38,234 nt of DNA. Source: a virus. How positions within the stretch are numbered: position 1 is the first letter of the stretch; each line of letters opens with the position of its first letter. The notes under the pieces were generated by a model. The model made no database searches, was not told the DNA's origin, and worked only from the letters and a program-made list of their open reading frames with translations. Positions 6,402 to 12,910 of this stretch are shown piece by piece. Where the stretch lies: positions 1-38,234 of IMG/VR virus record IMGVR_UViG_3300046780_000540. One strand, given 5' to 3'. Position numbers and translations under genes: made by a program.

Positions 6402-6557
6402 ATGCATAACGACACCGAGCACGCTAAAAGAATATCAAAATATGCCGACGAGTACCTTGCAGATCAGAAGAGACAGGAAGAACAATGGAATAAAGAATGC
6501 CTTGTAGAAGCTATTAAAGAATGCATGAGATTAGGAGATAAAAGAATTCTTCATTAA
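6402..6557 (+). CDS. Small hypothetical protein (51 aa)
   Basis: Begins MHNDTEHAKRISKYADEYLA. Charged, helical, ends MRLGDKRILH. The ATG at 6402 is preceded by AGAGGAG at good distance, which I prefer over an upstream in-frame TTG at 6369. No recognised family. It is flanked on both sides by hairpin-rich non-coding DNA. Confidence 0.55.
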   Translation: MHNDTEHAKRISKYADEYLADQKRQEEQWNKECLVEAIKECMRLGDKRILH

Positions 6558-6611
6558 ATTAAATTGATCTGGACAGTATGTTTAATTACAAGTAAGATTG
6601 TTTTTTAAGTT

Positions 6612-6647
6612 TTGAGACCGGTCTAGCGCAAACATGCCCGGTCTCAA
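6612..6647. other. Strong 10-bp hairpin in early region
   Basis: TTGAGACCGG (6612-6621) pairs perfectly with CCGGTCTCAA (6638-6647) around a 16-nt loop. There is no run of T after it on either strand, so intrinsic termination is not clearly supported. It could be a protein-binding site, an RNA processing signal or an mRNA stabiliser between the 51-aa gene and the replication cluster. Confidence 0.5.
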
Positions 6648-6677
6648 CAGTAAGTTTTCATAAGGAGTAAAAACTAA

Positions 6678-6731
6678 ATGACTAAGGAAATAATCATATG
6701 TCTAAAACAAAGGAGTATTAAACACAAGTGA
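6678..6731 (+). CDS. Micro-ORF (17 aa) leading the replication cluster
   Basis: Encodes MTKEIIICLKQRSIKHK. TAAGGAG lies about 10 nt upstream, and the TGA overlaps the GTG of the next ORF (GTGA). The short product may be a leader peptide that controls downstream translation rather than a functional protein. Weakly supported because of its length. Confidence 0.3.
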   Translation: MTKEIIICLKQRSIKHK

Positions 6732-6844
6732 ATTATAACACCCTCAATTCATTAATCAACCCCATTTCAATATTTAATTTAGTTTGCCATCCAATTCCTT
6801 TGGAGGCTTTTTATCGTCCACATTTTATAAGGAACTTAAAATGA
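6728..6844 (+). CDS. Small protein coupled to replication initiator (38 aa)
   Basis: A GTG start with AAAGGAG upstream. The product begins MNYNTLNSLINPISIFNLV and ends FYRPHFIRNLK. Its stop overlaps the initiator ATG in an ATGA junction. Composition (Asn, Ile, Leu, Pro, aromatic) is protein-like, but I recognise no family. Together with the preceding micro-ORF it makes a GTGA/ATGA coupled chain into the initiator gene. Confidence 0.5.
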   Translation: MNYNTLNSLINPISIFNLVCHPIPLEAFYRPHFIRNLK

Positions 6845-7677
6845 ATTTCGAAGCAATGCACGCTATCACCAACTGCATAGAATTAACAACCCATCAAAGA
6901 TTGTTTCTTCTCATCTTATGTATGAATAGCAAGCGTGATAATTACAACGCTGCAACTGACACAATTATGAATATAAAGATATCTAACGCCAGCATCATGA
7001 AAAAGATGGGGTGCAGTCGTCCAACAGTTTATAGGTTAGCCACATTCTTTAAAGAGAAAGGAATTTTGGTAAGCTTAAAAGAGGCTGAAGAGGGCCCTAA
7101 TAACTATGTGATGGTTATAGCTAACATAAAAAATCTAAAGCAATACTCTAAGAAAAAGTTATCCACAGGGGTATCACAGAGAGACGGGGGGGTATCACAG
7201 AGAGACAAAGGGGGTATCACAAAGAGACCCAATAATATAACTAATAATAAAATTAATAATAATAACTATAAGGGGAGTTATTTTTTCAAAGGTGAAGTTG
7301 AGATGCATAACTTGGATGAAGCTAAGCTGCAGTTAAGCGATAAGATAGACATTATGATCTCACTCGACGAGCTCCCCATTAAATATAAAAAAGAAGACCT
7401 CATGGTGGAAGTAGAATTTCATCTAACTGATTGGCTGCATGACTTAATGAGAGGGGCCAACATAGCTTTAGATTTAATCTTACGATCTGAATGGGATGTG
7501 CCTCTTAAACTGAGGACAAAGAGGAATGAGGAAGCGCTGGCTAGAGAGAGAGAGGCTGACATTGAAAAGAGGATACACGCAGATGAATACAATAAATCCA
7601 AAGCTGCTGGCAGGAGCGCTTGGCAATTGATGCAAGTATCTTTACCAGATTTAGTGATAAAAAATAAGGACAAATAA
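6841..7677 (+). CDS. Replication initiator-like protein (lambda O-like layout) with winged-helix N-terminus
   Basis: Protein of 278 aa. The N-terminal ~100 residues include 'TNCIELTTHQRLFLLILCMNS' and 'SNASIMKKMGCSRPTVYRLATFF', a helix-turn-helix as in phage replication proteins of the O/DnaD-like type. They are followed by a Gly/Ser/Gln/Arg linker with repeated VSQRD units and an Asn/Lys-rich tract, then an acidic-helical C-terminal half that may contact a helicase or loader. The linker DNA carries the iterons listed separately. Start chosen at 6841, which has AAGGA 8 nt upstream and ATGA coupling. No helicase (DnaB/P-like) gene is recognised nearby, so the host helicase is probably recruited. 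Confidence 0.75.
   Translation: MNFEAMHAITNCIELTTHQRLFLLILCMNSKRDNYNAATDTIMNIKISNASIMKKMGCSRPTVYRLATFFKEKGILVSLKEAEEGPNNYVMVIANIKNLKQYSKKKLSTGVSQRDGGVSQRDKGGITKRPNNITNNKINNNNYKGSYFFKGEVEMHNLDEAKLQLSDKIDIMISLDELPIKYKKEDLMVEVEFHLTDWLHDLMRGANIALDLILRSEWDVPLKLRTKRNEEALAREREADIEKRIHADEYNKSKAAGRSAWQLMQVSLPDLVIKNKDK
7168..7275 (+). other. Candidate replication origin: three iterons plus AT-rich tract
   Basis: Three near-identical 18-mers GGGGTATCACARAGAGAC begin at 7168, 7189 and 7211 (periods 21 and 22 bp, about two helical turns). The first two are identical and the third differs at one base. They are followed directly by an A/T-only-like tract (about 7232-7272, TAATA-rich). This is the arrangement of lambda ori within gene O, namely iterons bound by the initiator and a neighbouring unwinding region. 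Seen in sequence; origin function is inferred. Confidence 0.7.
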
Positions 7678-7928
7678 TGACAGAAGAAGAAAAGCTTTAT
7701 GACCAAATGAGCGATGCATTTAGAAGTATTTTTAAAAATTGTACATTGCCATCTATGGAAAAGATAATAATATGCCTGGATCTTGCTGCTGTCCAAGCAT
7801 TTAAAATGTTTGAAGAAGAAGAAAATCCTAATGTTAAGATGAAGAGCTTGGCGGCATACGTGGGAGTGACAACAGCTTTTGAAGCGATAGCTTACCAAGA
7901 GCTTATGAAGAGGCTTTCCAATGACTAG
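7677..7928 (+). CDS. Hypothetical early protein (83 aa)
   Basis: Begins MTEEEKLYDQMSDAFRSIFK. Acidic, helical, with FKMFEEEENPNVKMKSLAAY in the middle. Its ATG overlaps the initiator stop (ATGA), so translation is probably coupled to the initiator. No family recognised. A role linked to replication is possible from position only. Confidence 0.6.
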   Translation: MTEEEKLYDQMSDAFRSIFKNCTLPSMEKIIICLDLAAVQAFKMFEEEENPNVKMKSLAAYVGVTTAFEAIAYQELMKRLSND

Positions 7929-8094
7929 TAACTTCGTAAGCCCAGACAGCTACAAAGAGCTTGCTTATTTACTACTCAGGGTTGAGTATGTAGTGGAGAA
8001 TATAGGTTCGCCTGTAAAGGTTGCAGAGATTGAATCAATACGCTTAAAGCTGGACAGCATAAGTGAGATGCTTAAAAACTTAATCTACAACTAA
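7921..8094 (+). CDS. Small hypothetical protein (57 aa)
   Basis: Begins MTSNFVSPDSYKELAYLLLR and ends SEMLKNLIYN. It overlaps the 83-aa gene by 8 nt in another frame. Helical, neutral composition, no domain recognised. Support is the tight operon-like overlap and the intact frame; the ribosome site (GAGGC about 11 nt upstream) is moderate. Confidence 0.5.
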   Translation: MTSNFVSPDSYKELAYLLLRVEYVVENIGSPVKVAEIESIRLKLDSISEMLKNLIYN

Positions 8095-8103
8095 GGGGGG
8101 GCA

Positions 8104-8268
8104 ATGACTGAGGAAGATGATCTATGGGATCCCAATTGCTTAACAGTAGAGGGTGGTGGTGTTGTTAAAAGCACAACGCCTTATGAAGAGCTTATGGCAA
8201 AAGTGAAACTGTCTAACGAATATGTTGAGAAAGCAGTTAAGAGACTAAAAGCTCAAACAGACAACTAA
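8104..8268 (+). CDS. Small acidic hypothetical protein (54 aa)
   Basis: Begins MTEEDDLWDPNCLTVEGGGV and ends with a Lys-rich helix (EKAVKRLKAQTDN). Preceded by a run of G (AAGGGGGGGC) that can serve as ribosome site, and followed 10 nt later by the VRR-NUC gene. No family recognised. Confidence 0.5.
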   Translation: MTEEDDLWDPNCLTVEGGGVVKSTTPYEELMAKVKLSNEYVEKAVKRLKAQTDN

Positions 8269-8278
8269 GGAATAAATA

Positions 8279-8644
8279 ATGGCAAGGATGCATATAGAAG
8301 AAGATCATCAGGAGATGGTGGTCAATTGGTTTAGGATGCAATATCCCAGCATATTAATGTTTGCCATCCCAAATGGTGGGCAAAGGGGTATTCTAGAGGC
8401 CAAACGTTTGAAATTAGGAGGGGTTCTTCCTGGAGTGCCAGATTTATTCATTGCCAAGGGAATGAGGGGCTTAAATGGGCTATTTGTGGAAATGAAGCGA
8501 CCAAAGCAAAAAGGCATGCCTAATCCCATGGTAAGCAGACATCAGCAAGGGATAATCGCCCATCTGCTTGAAAATAGTTATGGAGCTGTAATATGTTATG
8601 GGTTCGACGAAGCTAAGACTGTAATAGTTGACTACCTGGATTAA
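8279..8644 (+). CDS. VRR-NUC domain nuclease
   Basis: Protein of 121 aa, close to the size of stand-alone phage VRR-NUC domains, which are restriction-endonuclease-fold nucleases that can act on branched DNA. Visible signatures are 'HQEMVVNWFRMQYP' (helix with catalytic-type acidic residues), 'AIPNGGQRGILEAKRLKLGG', 'GVPDLFIA' (catalytic Asp), 'LFVEMKRPKQKG' (the E-x-K motif), 'SRHQQGIIAHLL' (conserved Gln), and the ending 'GFDEAKTVIVDYL'. AAGGA precedes the ATG. Likely role is resolution or processing of replication and recombination intermediates, complementing ERF and SSB. Confidence 0.88.
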   Translation: MARMHIEEDHQEMVVNWFRMQYPSILMFAIPNGGQRGILEAKRLKLGGVLPGVPDLFIAKGMRGLNGLFVEMKRPKQKGMPNPMVSRHQQGIIAHLLENSYGAVICYGFDEAKTVIVDYLD

Positions 8645-8647
8645 TGA

Positions 8648-9088
8648 ATGGCAATTGATTTAAATAATTTACCGGCTACATGGCAATCAATGAGCACGGA
8701 TATAGGTTCGATATCTGTAGATACCAAGGCAGAGCTTGGTCCTATTTTCAAGCTTTTATCTTTGGCAGGAGTGCATGAGCTAGACGTAGATCTAGTGTTA
8801 GACCCTAACGGCAATAAAATGCTTAGAATCAAAATATTTAAGGGCTTAAATGAGGCTGGCGAGGAAGAGTATGCATTCCTAATGTATGGCCCATTGATTT
8901 TTAGAGACGGCAAGATGTTGGTGATACATGTAGTGCTGACCGAGCATGCTATTTCTGATGGCAGAAGGCTGGCTATTCCACGTAGAGAGTCGGTAACTAT
9001 AACGGCAGAAGCAGCGGCTGTGAAAATAAAGGCTGATATTAAAAAGATTTTGGATGTTCGCAAGATTAGTTCCTCTCCCTCTGATTAG
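8648..9088 (+). CDS. Hypothetical protein (146 aa)
   Basis: Begins MAIDLNNLPATWQSMSTDIG. Mixed alpha/beta appearance, with beta-like 'ELDVDLVLDPNGNKMLRIKIF' and 'MLVIHVVLTEHAIS' and a C-terminal Ala/Lys helix (AEAAAVKIKADIKKIL). No family recognised. It follows the VRR-NUC stop by 3 nt. It is the last rightward early gene before the convergent histone-like gene. Confidence 0.6.
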   Translation: MAIDLNNLPATWQSMSTDIGSISVDTKAELGPIFKLLSLAGVHELDVDLVLDPNGNKMLRIKIFKGLNEAGEEEYAFLMYGPLIFRDGKMLVIHVVLTEHAISDGRRLAIPRRESVTITAEAAAVKIKADIKKILDVRKISSSPSD

Positions 9089-9134
9089 AAGCATGCGACT
9101 GCTTGTGTGCAGAAGAAGAGGAGCTAACAGTATA

Positions 9135-9509
9135 TTACTTTTTAGCTTTTTTAGCTACATGTTTAGCAGTGAAGTCCGCAATAGATTGATCTATAACTTG
9201 GTTAAGTCTTAATCCAAGCTTGGCTGCTGTCTTCTTTAAAGCTGCATGAGATTTATCTAATACCCATACACACTTACGAGGAGCTTCTTTGATTATGGTT
9301 TTTTTGCTAACAGCTTTTTTGGCTATGGTGGCTTTAGCTACTGCCTTCTTGGTTACTACTTTTTTAACTGGCTTCTTAGCTACTGTCTTTTTAGTCGCTA
9401 TTTTTTTAACCACCTTGGCTGTAACTTTCTTCTTAACAGATTTAGCCTTAGGCGTGAACTCTAAAGTATTATCAGCTGGCGTTATGTTATCTAAAATTAT
9501 TTCTGTCAT
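9135..9509 (-). CDS. Lys/Ala-rich histone-H1-like protein
   Basis: Protein of 124 aa. Residues about 24-80 are a low-complexity run of KK, VAKK, TKK and KAV units, like the basic tails of bacterial histone H1-like proteins. The C-terminal ~45 residues (KCVWVLDKSHAALKKTAAKL...) look like a small folded helical domain. It probably binds DNA or RNA non-specifically. It may compact phage DNA or alter host nucleoid, which is inference. AGGGA precedes the ATG. It sits on the strand opposite its neighbours, as a two-gene unit with the 62-aa gene upstream. Confidence 0.65.
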   Translation of the reverse strand: MTEIILDNITPADNTLEFTPKAKSVKKKVTAKVVKKIATKKTVAKKPVKKVVTKKAVAKATIAKKAVSKKTIIKEAPRKCVWVLDKSHAALKKTAAKLGLRLNQVIDQSIADFTAKHVAKKAKK

Positions 9510-9517
9510 TTTAATCC

Positions 9518-9706
9518 CTAATTATCTTTGTTAATATCCAAGCATACTGCAACGGTCTTACCACCAGATATTTCATCTTTGTAGTAATCATTGATATGTG
9601 AGGCTACACTATGACAGTATTTGACGTCTTCGTAAACCTCATAATCTATGGAGACTGTCTGGGCCGAAGTAATAGCCAGAATTAATATCGCGTTATACAT
9701 TATCAT
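9518..9706 (-). CDS. Small protein with signal-like N-terminus (62 aa)
   Basis: Begins MIMYNAILILAITSAQTVSI. The first ~16 residues resemble a short signal peptide or membrane anchor, with possible cleavage after TSA. The rest is acidic and contains two cysteines (KYCHSV and VAVCLD) and a 'SGGKTVAVCLD' ending. I chose ATG 9706; ATG 9700 is also possible. Divergent from the 9780 gene, with a TTGATAATAT motif in between. Function unknown; an exported or periplasmic protein is plausible. Confidence 0.5.
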   Translation of the reverse strand: MIMYNAILILAITSAQTVSIDYEVYEDVKYCHSVASHINDYYKDEISGGKTVAVCLDINKDN

Positions 9707-9724
9707 AGGTCCATCTGCAGTTGA

Positions 9725-9742
9725 TTGATAATATGATATAAT
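9725..9742 (+). promoter_or_regulatory. Putative promoter with TTGATAATAT site
   Basis: TTGATAATAT (9725-9734) is an exact copy of the motif repeated in the 4.9-5.3 kb control region. It lies directly before TATAAT (9737-9742), a consensus -10 about 40 nt upstream of the 9780 start. No good -35 is seen, which fits an activated or repressed promoter. The motif also lies in front of the leftward 9706 gene. Confidence 0.5.
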
Positions 9743-9779
9743 ATACAATTCTGCTACACAACCATAAGAGAGAGTTAAT

Positions 9780-10235
9780 ATGCACGTAGTTTGTAGACTG
9801 TTACTAGATAACGCAACTTTTGATGAAGAGATTGGAGTAGACCTTTGCCAGGTTAGCTGTATTAGCGAGCTGTACAAAAAAACCAATTATGCGCCGTTAA
9901 GGACATTTGAATCTGTTTTGACTATATCACGAGAAGTGCTTCATCAGTTAAAAAATCATATTTCAACGGTTAGGTTTGAGACTAGCTACTTAGCTCCGGT
10001 TGAAGGGAAAGAGCATTCACCTGACAGTTTGATTTGCCTGTTGCACTTGAGAGATGCTCATGATAATTTCATGGCTAAAGTCGGTGAATCGATAAACGCA
10101 GCTAAAGAGCGCATCCTAGAGTCACATCGACCATTGAATGCTTCTGAATTAGCAGAGCTCGCACATTTTAGAGCTTCTATTCATTCGCCAATACCGCGGC
10201 CGATTACTAGAAAGAGAAAATTTGACCTTGGTTAA
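9780..10235 (+). CDS. Hypothetical protein (151 aa)
   Basis: Begins MHVVCRLLLDNATFDEEIGV. Contains 'FESVLTISREVLHQLKNHIS' and a His-rich middle (LICLLHLRDAHDNF), and ends in a basic Pro/Arg tail (PIPRPITRKRKFDLG). No family recognised. AGAGAG lies upstream of the ATG. It is the first gene of the long rightward block, controlled by the TATAAT/TTGATAATAT region, so it may be expressed at the early-to-late transition. Confidence 0.55.
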   Translation: MHVVCRLLLDNATFDEEIGVDLCQVSCISELYKKTNYAPLRTFESVLTISREVLHQLKNHISTVRFETSYLAPVEGKEHSPDSLICLLHLRDAHDNFMAKVGESINAAKERILESHRPLNASELAELAHFRASIHSPIPRPITRKRKFDLG

Positions 10236-10281
10236 TATCAAGGTTGTGTTAATATAGGATTATTATTTACAGGGAGTTCAA

Positions 10282-10602
10282 ATGTTTATTCATTTCCAAT
10301 TAGTCTTAGATGACGAGAAAAAAATCAAACTAGCATTAAGAGTTAACTCAGAGAACGAAGTTAATCTTATCCATCATAGATTATCTGATCCATTAGACAA
10401 GACAGAAAGCATTGATCCAGTATTATTACAAATGTTACCAAACCCTGCTGATATAGCATTGCTTGCTTTATTTACAGGCTTAAGCGTAGAAATCCCAGAA
10501 TTAACAGCAATTGCTGATAATGAGACTGTAGTTAAAGGCTTGGCTCAAGAAGCTGAAGAGAAAGCTAAAGCAGCTGAAGCGGAGACAGTCATTGAAGCTT
10601 AG
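10282..10602 (+). CDS. Hypothetical protein (106 aa)
   Basis: Begins MFIHFQLVLDDEKKIKLALR and ends in an Ala/Glu-rich helix (LAQEAEEKAKAAEAETVIEA). GGGAG lies before the ATG. It overlaps the next gene by 11 nt, with a TTG start inside its last codons. No family recognised. Confidence 0.6.
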   Translation: MFIHFQLVLDDEKKIKLALRVNSENEVNLIHHRLSDPLDKTESIDPVLLQMLPNPADIALLALFTGLSVEIPELTAIADNETVVKGLAQEAEEKAKAAEAETVIEA

Positions 10603-10960
10603 CTATGCAGATGGTTTGGTGACTGATGAAAATGGAGAGCATTGGGATGCAGAAGATTTTGTCGCCCACAAGCTTGGTATATGCTGTGCAAGTGATAATG
10701 CTAAAAATCTATTATTAGGTCTTCTACATGTTACAAGCTTAAATCTCTCCTTAGAGGAAAGGGTTGACGCAATAGATAAGTTTGTCAAACCTTTTCTTGG
10801 AGCGGATGCCATTTTCGAGCTAGGTTATAGCTTGTTAGAAAATCAATCATTAATAAGTCACTCTGGCAATATATCTTCAAGTAATTTTATAGAAGAAGCT
10901 GGGCAAGATTTATTGGAATTAATAGAGCAAATGAAAAGGGAGGTAACTCTTGAAGCTTAA
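10592..10960 (+). CDS. Hypothetical protein with TTG start (122 aa)
   Basis: Begins MKLSYADGLVTDENGEHWDA. Acidic, with an Asp/Glu-rich N-terminus and a helical remainder. There is no nearby in-frame ATG, and GGAG lies about 7 nt before the TTG, so TTG is the likely start. It overlaps the previous gene by 11 nt and the next by 11 nt using the same TTGAAGCTTA sequence. Function unknown. Confidence 0.6.
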   Translation: MKLSYADGLVTDENGEHWDAEDFVAHKLGICCASDNAKNLLLGLLHVTSLNLSLEERVDAIDKFVKPFLGADAIFELGYSLLENQSLISHSGNISSSNFIEEAGQDLLELIEQMKREVTLEA

Positions 10961-11231
10961 AATGTGTCGTTCATGCAGAGGAGCTAAACAGCTTCTTGGC
11001 ATGGGTGGAATCAAATATGAGAAGTGCCATGGCTGTAAAGGTGCTGGTGTAGTAGAAGACGTCGAAGAAAAAGAAGAAGACGAATTACTATCTATGACGG
11101 CAGAGGATATAGCTGAGCTAGAAGGCGAAGTCGAAGAAGCCCCTGCTGCTGTTATAACGGCAAAGGTTATAGAACCAGTCGTTGCACAGAAACCTAAATA
11201 TGTTAGACCATCAAGGGCGAAGAAGAAATGA
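10950..11231 (+). CDS. Small zinc-finger protein with DnaJ-like CxxC pair (93 aa)
   Basis: Residues about 6-35 contain CRSCRGAKQ...CHGCKGAG, two CxxCxG-type motifs like half of a DnaJ cysteine-rich domain, probably binding one zinc. The rest is very acidic (VEDVEEKEEDELL...) and then basic (PSRAKKK). The TTG at 10950 is preferred because GGGAGGT lies about 6 nt before it; the ATG at 10962 is an alternative. Such small zinc knuckles are frequent in phage pre-terminase regions, with unknown roles. Confidence 0.6.
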   Translation: MKLKMCRSCRGAKQLLGMGGIKYEKCHGCKGAGVVEDVEEKEEDELLSMTAEDIAELEGEVEEAPAAVITAKVIEPVVAQKPKYVRPSRAKKK

Positions 11232-11241
11232 GTGTAGAGCG

Positions 11242-11460
11242 ATGAACCATCATTATAACTCCTTAACAATACATTATTATTATAACAATAAAGATGGTGA
11301 CCAGCTTCTTGTGATGGAGCCAGTGAAAATAAATGAAGGTCTCGAGTCTTTTATTAAAACTGCAGAAGAAAAAAGCGTAATGCTTAGATTGGCGGCAGAA
11401 ATATTGCTAAAGAAAGCTGATGAGTTAGATAAGTTCTACGTGAAACACAAGGAAGTGTAA
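11242..11460 (+). CDS. Hypothetical protein (72 aa)
   Basis: Begins MNHHYNSLTIHYYYNNKDGD, followed by 'LESFIKTAEEKSVMLRLAAE' and a Lys/Glu helix. The open frame begins earlier (11182), but the ATG at 11242 is preferred because it starts after the stop of the preceding gene. The ribosome site is weak (TAGAG). It ends one base before the terminase small subunit start, so coupling is likely. Confidence 0.5.
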   Translation: MNHHYNSLTIHYYYNNKDGDQLLVMEPVKINEGLESFIKTAEEKSVMLRLAAEILLKKADELDKFYVKHKEV

Positions 11461-11461
11461 T

Positions 11462-11956
11462 ATGCCAATGCCAGAAACAGCGATTGAAAGAAAGAGCAAA
11501 GAGCTTAAAGAAGAAAAAGCAAAAGGTAATAATCCATCTCTTTATACGCCAGAGATTGGGGATTGGATATGCGAGATAGTTGCTACGCATGCTTGTGGGT
11601 TGCCGAAATTATATGAAAAATATAAGGATAATGGCTTTCCCCATGCTGATACGATAATTAATTGGCGTTATAGACATCCTGAGTTTAGAGAACAATTCTT
11701 AGAGGCTAAGAAGTTTCAATCTGAGCTGTATATAGAAGAGACGCATGAGATTGCTGAAAATAGATTACGTGATACAATCATGACTGATAAGGGTGAAGTA
11801 TCTAATAGCACAGCTGTGGCCCGTGATAAGTTGATAATAGACTTGCGTAAGTTCCATGTTGGCAAGTTGTTACCAAAAATATATGGCGATAGAACTTATA
11901 GCGAGACCAAAATAGAAGTATTAACCCATGAACAAGCATTAAAGGAATTAGAGTGA
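11462..11956 (+). CDS. Terminase small subunit
   Basis: Protein of 164 aa that would recognise the packaging site and load the large subunit. It has a 'SLYTPEIGDWICEIVATHACGLPKLYEKYKD' helix-turn-helix-like region with 'FPHADTIINWRYRHPEFREQF' (about residues 20-80). This is the layout of phage TerS proteins of the terminase_6/DUF type ('I..w...hpeF...y..Ar..q'). The helical oligomerisation part and 'LIIDLRKFHVGKLLPKIYGDR' close to the C-terminus also match. It sits upstream of TerL, separated by several small genes. A pac site inside or near this gene is expected but not identified. Confidence 0.8.
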   Translation: MPMPETAIERKSKELKEEKAKGNNPSLYTPEIGDWICEIVATHACGLPKLYEKYKDNGFPHADTIINWRYRHPEFREQFLEAKKFQSELYIEETHEIAENRLRDTIMTDKGEVSNSTAVARDKLIIDLRKFHVGKLLPKIYGDRTYSETKIEVLTHEQALKELE

Positions 11957-12087
11957 GCAACTTAAAGAAATGGCTTTGGGTGTTATGCAATTTACCAAAG
12001 ATACATGATGAGCTTGTTAAATTAAAAGTTGATGTGGCACATCTTAAGTCTGATCTATTTGAGTCGAAGGGCGAGCTTAGTAAATGA
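11953..12087 (+). CDS. Small hypothetical protein (44 aa)
   Basis: GTG start overlapping the TerS stop (GTGA). Begins MSNLKKWLWVLCNLPKIHDE and ends SDLFESKGELSK. It has a short amphipathic or hydrophobic N-terminal part and a charged, coiled-coil-like rest. AAGGA lies about 5 nt before the GTG. Part of a run of four-base overlaps in the packaging gene cluster. Function unknown. Confidence 0.5.
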   Translation: MSNLKKWLWVLCNLPKIHDELVKLKVDVAHLKSDLFESKGELSK

Positions 12088-12203
12088 TCCCAAAATTATT
12101 GCTGATTAAATATGGTTATTTAAATGGTTACAGAGGTAATCCTATATCGCCATATTTAACTGCGAAGGTAAGAAGAGAACATGACGAGGCGGAAGAAGAA
12201 TGA
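12084..12203 (+). CDS. Small hypothetical protein (39 aa)
   Basis: Begins MIPKLLLIKYGYLNGYRGNP and ends REHDEAEEE. It is linked to both neighbours by ATGA overlaps at 12084 and 12200. No family recognised; its reality rests on the coupled arrangement. Confidence 0.45.
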   Translation: MIPKLLLIKYGYLNGYRGNPISPYLTAKVRREHDEAEEE

Positions 12204-12466
12204 TTTTTAAGAATAATATTCCAGTCACTAAGCAGCCGGAAGAATTTTTAGATGAATATATATTTTTGTGCAGACAGTTTGGGCTATCATTTGCTTGGGA
12301 TTATGATGGTATGAGGCTCACAGGCTTCCATCCAGAAGATGAATTCGTGGCTCAAAAGTTTACGCTAGATAAGCATAATTCGACCCTGGGTGGTTTTTAT
12401 ATAAACTGTGGGATTTTAACAGAAGAAGATAGGCTGTTGAATGAAACAGAGGAAAGTGACAGTTAA
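12200..12466 (+). CDS. Hypothetical protein (88 aa)
   Basis: Begins MIFKNNIPVTKQPEEFLDEY. Contains an aromatic-rich beta region (FGLSFAWDYDGMRLTGF, FYINCGIL) and an acidic C-terminus (EEDRLLNETEESDS). Starts in an ATGA overlap. A short hairpin follows its stop. Function unknown. Confidence 0.55.
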   Translation: MIFKNNIPVTKQPEEFLDEYIFLCRQFGLSFAWDYDGMRLTGFHPEDEFVAQKFTLDKHNSTLGGFYINCGILTEEDRLLNETEESDS

Positions 12467-12469
12467 CAT

Positions 12470-12488
12470 GGGCGAAAGGACTTCGCCC
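12470..12488 (+). other. Short perfect hairpin
   Basis: GGGCGAA, five-base loop AGGAC, TTCGCCC, immediately after the 88-aa gene. It is stable, but a T-run is absent, so it is not a convincing terminator. Its loop contains an AGGA-like sequence, and it overlaps a mini-ORF starting at 12468. It may modulate translation of the genes that follow. Confidence 0.5.
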
Positions 12489-12536
12489 TCCTAATTCAAG
12501 CAAGGATTGATACATACACATGGGCGAACAGAAGCG

Positions 12537-12893
12537 ATGAACAAGAAATGGCTGCGGTCACTACATACAGATATTAACAGTCTTTCCTTGCAAGAAAAGG
12601 GATATCTGGACAATAAGTATGCTGTAAGACTGTTAGAGCTTAAGTTAATGAGAGAATATCGCATAGTTAAGCACAGGCCAGACATAGATAATAGGTTTGC
12701 TCTTAACGGGGCTATTAAGCAGTTAGAGGCAAAACAAGAGGCATTAAGGCTTCTGTGCAAGGCTCAGGATTACGCTCTTATAATTGATATGGATATTAGA
12801 ATCTTAATCTCAGTCGCAGTTAATTATTTTGAATACGATAAGCGAGATTATATTAAAAAACTAAAGGAATACTCTTTAGCTATAGCATCATAA
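12537..12893 (+). CDS. Hypothetical protein upstream of TerL (118 aa)
   Basis: Start at ATG 12537 gives MNKKWLRSLHTDINSLSLQE. Basic, helical protein with 'LLELKLMREYRIVKHRPDID' and a C-terminal 'YFEYDKRDYIKKLKEYSLA'. A mini-ORF ATG GGC GAA CAG AAG CGA TGA ends in overlap with this start, which may couple translation. No family recognised. Located between TerS and TerL, so a packaging accessory role is possible but unproven. Confidence 0.55.
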   Translation: MNKKWLRSLHTDINSLSLQEKGYLDNKYAVRLLELKLMREYRIVKHRPDIDNRFALNGAIKQLEAKQEALRLLCKAQDYALIIDMDIRILISVAVNYFEYDKRDYIKKLKEYSLAIAS

Positions 12894-12910
12894 AAGGATA
12901 AATAGATACA

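Noticed and set aside
6612-6647. Rho-independent terminator
   Set aside because: The stem is strong but no T-run follows on either strand.
7168-7228. CRISPR-like repeat array
   Set aside because: Units are 18 bp with 3-4 bp between them and lie inside a coding frame; there are no spacer-sized gaps. Iterons fit better.
7419-7898. 159-aa leftward ORF
   Set aside because: It is the antisense shadow of the initiator and the 83-aa gene, with Phe/Cys/Ser-rich composition typical of reverse frames.
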